DNA of 12,739 bases, from NCBI GenBank assembly GCA_030836345.1, contig JAURQA010000268.1:1-12739 (forward strand), given 5' to 3'. The position numbers and the translations under genes are program-made. Under the pieces are notes generated by a model. The model was given only the letters and a program-made list of their open reading frames with translations. It did not search any database and was not told the origin of the DNA. This DNA comes from Bacteroidota bacterium. Lineage in GTDB: Bacteria; Bacteroidota; Bacteroidia; NS11-12g; UBA955. Below are positions 1-5,997 of the stretch, in pieces. How positions within the stretch are numbered: the first letter of the stretch is position 1; the number at the start of each line of letters is the position of its first letter.

Positions 1-2
1 AT

Positions 3-695
3 AAATTTGATGTTGAAAAATTTGGCGCCCAATGGGCATATACTATGGATGGAAGCCAGGTTGGTGAGTTAGAATATGAGAACTTTAATGCAGCTGGAGC
101 AACGCTTAACTTTAAGGGTAAAAGCGTTCACCCGGGTTATGCAAAAGGAAAAATGATAAATTCCATGCTACTCGCAAGCGACTTTTTGGCTCAGCTACCA
201 CAAGCAGAAGTTCCGGAAAGAACTGAAGGTTACGAAGGGTTCTACCACGTTTATGATTTTCAGGGCGGCATAGAAGAAAGTAAAGTAACCCTCATCATTC
301 GCGATCATGACAAGGGCAAGTATGAGGCAAGAAAAGCATTTATTGCAGAACAAGTAGCAAAAATAAACAGCCAATACGCCGATCAATTTGGAGGAGACAT
401 TGTAGATTGTGAAATTAAAGACCAGTACTTCAATATGCGTGAAAAAGTAGAACCAGTAAAGCATATTGTAGATGTTGCGGAGCAAGCCATGAAAGATTTG
501 GATATTGTGCCCCTTATTAAACCCATTAGAGGAGGAACCGATGGTTCACAACTAAGCTATATGGGCCTGCCCTGCCCAAATATTTTTGCGGGAGGTCACA
601 ATTTTCATGGTAAATATGAGTATGTACCCGTAGAAAGCATCGTAAAGGCCACCAAGGTAATTATTCGGATTGCCGAGTTAGTTGCAAAAGGTTGA
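3..695 (+). CDS. pepT: Peptidase T (tripeptide aminopeptidase), C-terminal part, 5' end outside window
   Basis: Cytosolic M20-family di-zinc aminopeptidase that removes the N-terminal residue from tripeptides. The reading frame is open from base 3, so the internal ATG at 45 is not the true start. About 230 C-terminal residues are present, roughly the last 55% of a typical 410-residue PepT. Visible hallmarks are YTMDGS (its Asp matches the metal-binding Asp of the YTxDG motif), [19 protein letters not shown] and TEGYEGFYH from the lid domain, then [20 protein letters not shown] and [10 protein letters not shown]. In the last of these, the His of HGK matches the C-terminal metal ligand. The frame ends with TGA, only 36 bp before the next gene, and no terminator hairpin is seen between them. 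Family assignment is very secure. Only the upstream catalytic residues (first HxD, EE pair) cannot be checked. Confidence 0.96.
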   Translation, partial: KFDVEKFGAQWAYTMDGSQVGELEYENFNAAGATLNFKGKSVHPGYAKGKMINSMLLASDFLAQLPQAEVPERTEGYEGFYHVYDFQGGIEESKVTLIIRDHDKGKYEARKAFIAEQVAKINSQYADQFGGDIVDCEIKDQYFNMREKVEPVKHIVDVAEQAMKDLDIVPLIKPIRGGTDGSQLSYMGLPCPNIFAGGHNFHGKYEYVPVESIVKATKVIIRIAELVAKG

Positions 696-716
696 TAAGT
701 GATGGCATAATATTTG

Positions 717-724
717 TAACTTTG
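717..724 (+). promoter_or_regulatory. Bacteroidota -7 promoter box TAACTTTG for the M4 protease gene
   Basis: Perfect match to TAnnTTTG, ending 7 bp before the ATG at 732. A possible -33 TTG lies at 692-694 with a slightly long 22-bp spacer, inside the end of pepT. The predicted transcript would start within a few bases of the ATG, or use the second in-frame ATG at 741 with a leader of about 10 nt. Confidence 0.6.
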
Positions 725-731
725 ACATTAA

Positions 732-3700
732 ATGAAAAGAATGTTGAAGAAGTCTTTCTTTGCACTATCATTAATTTTTTGTGCAAATGCTCAGGCTCAA
801 GATATCACGATTAACCCCTTTTTAAATACTCCATCGCGGGTTGTTTTTAAAGATCAGGGGCCTTCGTATTCTAATTACTCCTTAGTTCTACGCAAGTTTT
901 TAAAACACTCGGAGAGCACAACCTGGGAACCTATTCGCACAATAAAAGATAAAATTGGCCAATCGCATTTAAGACTTCAGCAATTTTACCGAGGAGTCAA
1001 AGTGAGTACCGGTATATACATTATTCATACAAAAGAAAATGCCATTCTTAGCATTAATGGAACCTTTGTTCCAGAGGATTTATTGCAAGGAAAACAAGAA
1101 ATAGATTCGGAGGAGGCGATCGAAAAAATACTCATTTCATTTCCTTCTGAAACCTATTATTGGCAAGATGAGAGCATGAATCATTTTTTGCAAGAACTCA
1201 CAAAAGTGGAGGATACGAACTACTACCCCAACCCTACTTTAGCCTTCTGTTCTCCCAACTTCGATTTATCTTTGCCCCATCGCTTGTGCTTTGTGGCAGA
1301 TGTTTTTTCTCAAACTCCGTCGTTTGGTGAAAAAGTCTATATTGATGCGGAAACTGGCGAATTCGTTGCCAATGAAAGTCAAATTCTCGACGGAAATGTT
1401 ACGGGGAAAACCGTTACTAAGTACAGCGATACCCAAACCATGGCTACCGATAGTATGGGAGTAGGAAATTATAGATTGAGAGAAACTGTACATGGAAATG
1501 GGATTGAGACTTATAACATGCGAAAGGGAACATCCTATGGAGCAGCCGTTGATTTTACAGATGCCGATAATTTTTGGAATAACGCCAATATAAACCAAGA
1601 TGAAGTTGCAGGAGATGCCCATTGGGGAGCTGGAATAACCTATGATTATTTTTTCAACCGATTCAATCGAAATAGTTTTGATGACAAGGGCACCAAAATA
1701 AGAAGCTATGTGCATTACAGTAGCAATTATTACAATGCCTTCTGGAGCACAGGCTGTAATTGCATGACCTACGGCGATGGAAATGGAGGGAACCCTTTTC
1801 CGCTCACATGCCTGGACGTTGTGGCTCATGAAATTACACATGCCGTTACCACAAATACGGCAGCCTTAATTTATAGAAATGAAAGTGGAGCTTTAAACGA
1901 AAGTTTTTCAGATATTTTTGGAAATACCGTGGAAGCTTATGGAAAACCCAAAGGATGGAGTTGGGCCATTGGCGAAGAAATAAGTTCTTCTGGGAAAGGT
2001 TTTAGAAATATGGCTAATCCCAATTTAAGAAATCATCCAAAATACTACCATGGAGTGCGATGGTACTTTGGAACAGGAGACAATGGTGGGGTGCACCTCA
2101 ATAGTGGCGTGCAAAACTATTGGTACTATCTACTTGCACACGGAAGCTCTGGAACCAATGAAAAGGGAGATACCTTTTCAATTGATAGCTTGGGTTTAGA
2201 AACGGCAGCAGACATTGCCTACAGAAATTTAAGTGTATACCTTACCAGGAGTTCAAATTATAGCGAGGCTCGCACCTATAGCATTGCTTCTGCCGTTGAT
2301 TTATTTGGTTCCTGCAGCAAGGAAGTAATTATGGTAACGAATGCTTGGTGGGTTTGTGGAATTGGCGATAAATACGACTCGAGCGAGGTGATAGCCAATT
2401 TTGTGGCGGATACCTTCGCGTGCCATCCATCGCAGGCTTTTACCTTTAAAAATACAAGCACCAATAGTTCTAAAAATGAATGGTTTTTTGGAGATGGAGA
2501 TACCAGCCAAAAACGAAATCCACAACATACCTATTCCTCCTATGGTGATTTCACAGTTAAATTAAGAGCGACGTCATGTTTTAAAAACAAAAAGGATAGT
2601 ATGACGCGTACTTCGTATATAAAAATTGATTCTACTTTTGACATTTGCAATGCAGCTATTATGCCTCGAAGTGGAACAGACTCTGTGGAACAATGCGCTG
2701 GATTTGTTTATGACAATGGAGGCGAATCGGATTACATTGCTTTGGTGCAATCCAACCTTAAAGTTACTGCCCCAAATGCAGATTCCATCCGATTGAAGTT
2801 CCTTTATTTGGACTATGAGTTGAATTATGACTCAATGGTATTGTTTGGTAAAAACACAACTCAAGCAGAAAAAATTGGGCAATATACTGGAAACACGACT
2901 CCAAATGGAGGTAACTGGATGACCATTCCTGGAGATGTATTTTGGGTCAAACATTATAGTGACCCTTTTGTAGAAGGGGCTGGATTTAAGATTGAATTTG
3001 AATCTTACCACCGCAGCTTCTCCTCCGAACTCATTCAAGATACCACTTTGTGCTTGGGAGATAGCTTAATCCTCAGCCCTCTTAAAAAAGGAGGAAGTCA
3101 AAGTGGGTTTTATCATACTTGGAGCGATGGATCACATGCTGATACACTGAGGATTCAACCCATGAAAGACACGCTTGTTTGGGTAGAGACGATTGATGTA
3201 TGTACTAAAGAATCATTTCGAGATAGCCTAAATATTTATGTAAGGGATCCTTTACGCATTTCAGTGGACAAGGACAGTTTGCTCTTTTGCATTAACAAAC
3301 CCACCCGTTTGGGAACCATTAGTTCTGGCGGAGACTCCTTAAATTACAGATATTCCTGGACCAGCTCTGGCAATACAAATTCCTATGAAGACATTATTTT
3401 ACAGGATACAATCCTGGTTAAAGTTACCTTAACTGACGGATGCACTGCAAATCCTGCGATGGACTCGGTTCTTATTTACACGTATCCAAGTTTGGCCTAT
3501 GCTAAACCATTAGATACTATTTTATGTAGAGGAACTTCGCTAAATATAGATGTGGTTCCCTTTGGTGGTATAGGATCTGGATACACCCTTAATTGGGATC
3601 ACGGAAAAACAGGAATTATTGCTGAGACACCAGTCCAAAATGAAGTTTATTATTTCACTTTGAGCGACGGGTGCTCTCCCGATGTAAGCGATAGCATCTC

Positions 3701-4961
3701 CGTGGATTTATATGATGTCATTGAAATAAATGCACTGAAAGATACCACCCTCTGCGATGGGCAAGAATTACTTTTAGGAAGCAATGCACGTGGTGGAAAA
3801 GCAAGCTCTCTCGCGATTCGTTGGCTGCCAGGAAACTTAATAGGTAATACACAGCGTTTTAACTTGCCGAACGGATCAATTATTACGGCTATTGCTGAAG
3901 ATGGTTGCACGGTAAAAAGTGATACAACTACCCTACTCCTGAGTAAACGGGCGCCTCTGCAGGCAACGATAAGCTCGAATCCTGGAGCTATATGCATCAA
4001 CCAAGCATCTGTCTTAACACTTAGTCAGTCGGGAGGAATCACAGCACAGCGGAAACAATATTTAAATGGTGTAATTGAGCCGCAAACATCTGTAACGGTG
4101 AATCCAACATTTATTGGAGACACGAGGTATGTTATTCTTGTGGATGATGGATGCTCTACACCGGCTAAAGATAGTGTAGACCTTAGGGTTCATGATTTAC
4201 CGCAAGCAAGCCTTAGTTTATCGGCCAGGGAAATTTGTGAGGATGAAACGGTGACCTTAAGTTATAGTTCTGCTCAAACCATTACTGATTTTTGGTGGAA
4301 AACAACGGGATTGGATAGCTTTAAGTCTGTCTCAAATAATCAAATCATAAATGCACCAAAACCAAATAAATATATTATTAGGGCTTCGTTCACGGATGCC
4401 AATGGCTGTCGTAATGTGGCGGGAATGACTGACACCTTGATCGTATATGCGAAACCTTCTGCAAGCTTTTCGGTAAATCCTATTATTACCAATATAGAAA
4501 ACAACAGGGTTAATTTTACGAATACTCAAAGTGGATCACTCACTTGGCTTTGGCTTTTTGGAGATGGGGAATCAGAAATAAATACCAATGCTCCAAGTCA
4601 CCTTTATGGAGATACGGGAACCTATACAAGTACTTTAATTTGCAGTTCTTTGCCTGGCTGTAATGATACAGCTATGGCTACTATACGTATTAATGATGTG
4701 TATCGCTTGTGGCTCCCCAATACGTTCTCTCCAAATGAAGATGGAGTAAATGATAAATTTATTATTCGGGGTCGTGGAATTAAGAGTATAAAAATGACGA
4801 TTTACGATCGCTGGGGATCTCAAATATTTGAAACATTGGATATGAATGCGGGCTGGGATGCAGGTAAATACCCGAACGGTCAGTACATTGTTATTTTAGA
4901 AATACACGATGTACTGGGTGAAATCCACCACGAAAAAGGAGTTGTTAGCATTACTCGTTAA
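732..4961 (+). CDS. Secreted thermolysin-like M4 metalloprotease with PKD, CUB-like and T9SS type B sorting domains
   Basis: A 1409-residue exported zinc endoprotease. Residues 1-22 form a signal peptide (MKRMLKKSFFALSL...ANAQA). About 45-210 is an FTP/PepSY-type propeptide. About 220-545 is the M4 catalytic domain. The zinc and catalytic motif HEITH is at 366-370, the third ligand Glu390 lies in NESFSD, and the transition-state His455 lies in GGVHLNSG. The spacings H366-E390 and H366-H455 (24 and 89) equal thermolysin's H142-E166 and H142-H231, so it should be active. Then follow a PKD domain (about 553-632, FGDGD), a CUB-like domain (about 637-760), six Cys-pair repeats of about 80 residues (about 770-1240), a second PKD (about 1241-1322, FGDGES) and a C-terminal gliding-motility-type domain (about 1323-1409, FSPNEDGVND, YDRWG). 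This tail is the T9SS type B signal, so the protein is predicted to cross the outer membrane and be released or surface-attached. The ATG at 741 is an alternative start that keeps the signal peptide. Confidence 0.95.
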   Translation: MKRMLKKSFFALSLIFCANAQAQDITINPFLNTPSRVVFKDQGPSYSNYSLVLRKFLKHSESTTWEPIRTIKDKIGQSHLRLQQFYRGVKVSTGIYIIHTKENAILSINGTFVPEDLLQGKQEIDSEEAIEKILISFPSETYYWQDESMNHFLQELTKVEDTNYYPNPTLAFCSPNFDLSLPHRLCFVADVFSQTPSFGEKVYIDAETGEFVANESQILDGNVTGKTVTKYSDTQTMATDSMGVGNYRLRETVHGNGIETYNMRKGTSYGAAVDFTDADNFWNNANINQDEVAGDAHWGAGITYDYFFNRFNRNSFDDKGTKIRSYVHYSSNYYNAFWSTGCNCMTYGDGNGGNPFPLTCLDVVAHEITHAVTTNTAALIYRNESGALNESFSDIFGNTVEAYGKPKGWSWAIGEEISSSGKGFRNMANPNLRNHPKYYHGVRWYFGTGDNGGVHLNSGVQNYWYYLLAHGSSGTNEKGDTFSIDSLGLETAADIAYRNLSVYLTRSSNYSEARTYSIASAVDLFGSCSKEVIMVTNAWWVCGIGDKYDSSEVIANFVADTFACHPSQAFTFKNTSTNSSKNEWFFGDGDTSQKRNPQHTYSSYGDFTVKLRATSCFKNKKDSMTRTSYIKIDSTFDICNAAIMPRSGTDSVEQCAGFVYDNGGESDYIALVQSNLKVTAPNADSIRLKFLYLDYELNYDSMVLFGKNTTQAEKIGQYTGNTTPNGGNWMTIPGDVFWVKHYSDPFVEGAGFKIEFESYHRSFSSELIQDTTLCLGDSLILSPLKKGGSQSGFYHTWSDGSHADTLRIQPMKDTLVWVETIDVCTKESFRDSLNIYVRDPLRISVDKDSLLFCINKPTRLGTISSGGDSLNYRYSWTSSGNTNSYEDIILQDTILVKVTLTDGCTANPAMDSVLIYTYPSLAYAKPLDTILCRGTSLNIDVVPFGGIGSGYTLNWDHGKTGIIAETPVQNEVYYFTLSDGCSPDVSDSISVDLYDVIEINALKDTTLCDGQELLLGSNARGGKASSLAIRWLPGNLIGNTQRFNLPNGSIITAIAEDGCTVKSDTTTLLLSKRAPLQATISSNPGAICINQASVLTLSQSGGITAQRKQYLNGVIEPQTSVTVNPTFIGDTRYVILVDDGCSTPAKDSVDLRVHDLPQASLSLSAREICEDETVTLSYSSAQTITDFWWKTTGLDSFKSVSNNQIINAPKPNKYIIRASFTDANGCRNVAGMTDTLIVYAKPSASFSVNPIITNIENNRVNFTNTQSGSLTWLWLFGDGESEINTNAPSHLYGDTGTYTSTLICSSLPGCNDTAMATIRINDVYRLWLPNTFSPNEDGVNDKFIIRGRGIKSIKMTIYDRWGSQIFETLDMNAGWDAGKYPNGQYIVILEIHDVLGEIHHEKGVVSITR
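3039..4458 (+). repeat. Six diverged Ig-like protein repeats with paired cysteines inside the M4 protease
   Basis: This stretch encodes six tandem units of about 76-81 residues. Each opens with a Cys in a DTTLCxGxxL-like strand and closes with a Cys in a DGC-like strand. The opening cysteines are at residues 774, 853, 932, 1008, 1088 and 1169. The closing motifs are DVC, DGC, DGC, DGC, DGC and NGC. A glycine pair (GG) follows the opening strand in units 1-5. The units have diverged at DNA level, so this is old domain duplication rather than a recent DNA repeat. By analogy with other Bacteroidota surface proteins they are probably beta-sandwich stalk modules, each closed by one disulphide (inference). 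Confidence 0.75.
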
Positions 4962-5016
4962 GCCTTGTTGCAGGTTCATACGTGCATTAATTACTCTAAG
5001 ATGTCAGAAGCAAGCC

Positions 5017-5024
5017 TATCTTTG
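5017..5024 (+). promoter_or_regulatory. -7 promoter box TATCTTTG for the 5030-5760 gene pair
   Basis: Perfect TAnnTTTG ending 5 bp before the ATG at 5030. No convincing -33 TTG is seen at the usual distance of about 19 bp. The short gap predicts a leaderless mRNA and supports the first ATG as start, rather than the in-frame Met at residue 17. Confidence 0.55.
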
Positions 5025-5029
5025 TACAG

Positions 5030-5548
5030 ATGGATTACTACACCTACTGGGACTTAGAATCGGCCGCTTCGGTTCCCATGAGCGATGAGGGCGTAATTAA
5101 GGTTACGGCCACTGCTGTGCTGATTATTGGAGTTTTAGTCCTTCTCTTTAACAAGAGACTTCCCACAGAATTTAGGCGTTCGGCACCTTATGGAATTCTT
5201 GGTTTAGGTCTGCTCTTATTCGCTTCGTATTTTTACATTGAATATACAAAAAAATCATTGCCTGAAATGAATACCTTTTCAGAAAAACAGCTTTCAAGAG
5301 TGACGGAGGGACGCATCACAAATTATAAGGAGAAAATACTGAACGCCCCGAGAGGAGGCACCCAAACCGTGGCGAGTTTTGATATCAATAAAACTTCATT
5401 TCACTTTTCAGGGGTAAACCTTAGTGGGGAAAAGGCGTTTAATCTAACTCATGGCAAGGGCGGTATTTTGAATAATGATATGCAGGCCAGAATCACTTAT
5501 GGCCCCAAACAAAATCACATCTTAAAAATAGAATTATCCAAAGAATGA
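5030..5548 (+). CDS. Hypothetical membrane protein with two helices and an extracytoplasmic domain
   Basis: A 172-residue protein that I do not recognise. It has no cleavable signal peptide. Two hydrophobic helices are clear, at about residues 22-40 and 54-72, separated by a basic loop ([10 protein letters not shown]). By the positive-inside rule that loop is cytoplasmic, so both the acidic N-terminus and the C-terminal domain of about 100 residues would face the periplasm (inference). The C-terminal part looks like a small beta-rich domain ([33 protein letters not shown]) and has no cysteines or obvious catalytic motif. Its TGA stop overlaps the ATG of the next gene (ATGA), so the two are co-transcribed and probably translationally coupled. 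It is preceded by a TAnnTTTG box. Confidence 0.85.
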   Translation: MDYYTYWDLESAASVPMSDEGVIKVTATAVLIIGVLVLLFNKRLPTEFRRSAPYGILGLGLLLFASYFYIEYTKKSLPEMNTFSEKQLSRVTEGRITNYKEKILNAPRGGTQTVASFDINKTSFHFSGVNLSGEKAFNLTHGKGGILNNDMQARITYGPKQNHILKIELSKE

Positions 5549-5760
5549 CTTTTCAATCCAACGATCCCTTACATGGGGTAAAGCTTGCAGACATTGTTGA
5601 ATACCTCTATGAGGAATACGGCTGGGAAGAACTTGGAGAAAAGATAAACATTCGGTGTTTTACCCATAACCCTTCGATTAAATCTAGCTTAAAATTTTTA
5701 CGAAAAACTCCTTGGGCAAGGGATAAGGTGGAGCAGTTGTATCTGAGGTCTATAGACTAA
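5545..5760 (+). CDS. VF530 family (DUF2132) small protein
   Basis: A 71-residue cytoplasmic protein matching the VF530/DUF2132 family along its full length. The visible family signature is [16 protein letters not shown], then [33 protein letters not shown] and a final KVEQLYLR. The family is small, helical and has been described as DNA-binding. Its cellular role is not established, so none is assigned. Translation starts at the ATG that shares its last two bases with the stop of the upstream membrane-protein gene. There is no independent ribosome-binding site, which suggests coupling. It is followed within 10 bp by a hairpin shared with the tRNA gene on the other strand. Confidence 0.93.
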   Translation: MTFQSNDPLHGVKLADIVEYLYEEYGWEELGEKINIRCFTHNPSIKSSLKFLRKTPWARDKVEQLYLRSID

Positions 5761-5768
5761 GGAGCAAA

Positions 5769-5794
5769 AAAGCCTTCCGAAATCGAAAGGCTTT
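5769..5794 (-). terminator. Intrinsic terminator of tRNA-Val, possibly also stopping the plus-strand pair
   Basis: An inverted repeat, AAAGCCTT and AAGGCTTT, with two inner CG pairs and an AAAT loop. Read on the minus strand it ends in a run of six T and lies just 3' of the tRNA gene, so its main job is to end that transcript. On the plus strand it follows the stop at 5760 by 8 bp, but the T run is short (TTT). Confidence 0.75.
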
Positions 5795-5798
5795 GAAG

Positions 5799-5873
5799 TG
5801 GGAGCTACAGGATTCGAACCTGTGACCCTCTGCTTGTAAGGCAGATGCTCTGAACCAACTGAGCTAAGCTCCC
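5799..5873 (-). tRNA. tRNA-Val (anticodon TAC)
   Basis: The minus strand folds into a full cloverleaf. The acceptor stem is GGGAGCT with AGCTCCC. The D arm is GCTC...GAGC with a GG-containing loop. The anticodon stem is TCTGC/GCAGA around the loop CTTACAA. The T arm is ACAGG-TTCGAAT-CCTGT, and the discriminator is A. Loop positions 34-36 read TAC, which decodes GTA valine codons. No CCA is encoded (the discriminator is followed by CTT), so the tail is added enzymatically. Transcription probably starts from the TATATTTG box about 30 bp upstream and ends at the hairpin immediately downstream. Confidence 0.97.
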
Positions 5874-5902
5874 ATTTATTAGGAATGTCCCCAAAGGGGC
5901 TG

Positions 5903-5910
5903 CAAATATA
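5903..5910 (-). promoter_or_regulatory. -7 promoter box TATATTTG for tRNA-Val
   Basis: Perfect TAnnTTTG on the minus strand, 29 bp upstream of the mature tRNA 5' end. A small CCCC-TTT-GGGG hairpin (5889-5899) lies where the precursor leader would begin. No clear -33 TTG is seen. Confidence 0.5.
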
Positions 5911-5944
5911 ATACGTTTTTGAATTTATTGTACTCATTTATAAA

Positions 5945-5977
5945 AAAAAGGTGCGAGAGTTTCTCTCGCACCTTTTT
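5945..5977. terminator. Bidirectional intrinsic terminator
   Basis: A perfect 15-bp stem, AAAAAGGTGCGAGAG and its complement, with a TTT loop. Its flanking A and T runs give a U tract on either strand. On the minus strand it lies 20 bp past the stop of the M16 protease gene and ends that transcript. On the plus strand it would catch read-through antisense to the tRNA from the 5030-5760 unit. Confidence 0.9.
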
Positions 5978-5997
5978 GGTTTTTTATAAGGTATTGA

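Noticed and set aside
1266..1841. 191-codon open frame on the minus strand inside the M4 protease gene
   Set aside because: It lies entirely opposite the catalytic domain, has a composition unlike a real protein and matches no family I recognise; it is a shadow of the coding strand.
3039..4458. Six-repeat region considered as a recent DNA tandem repeat or phase-variable tract
   Set aside because: Units are similar only at protein level (cysteine and glycine positions). There is no long identical DNA run and no short homopolymer switch.
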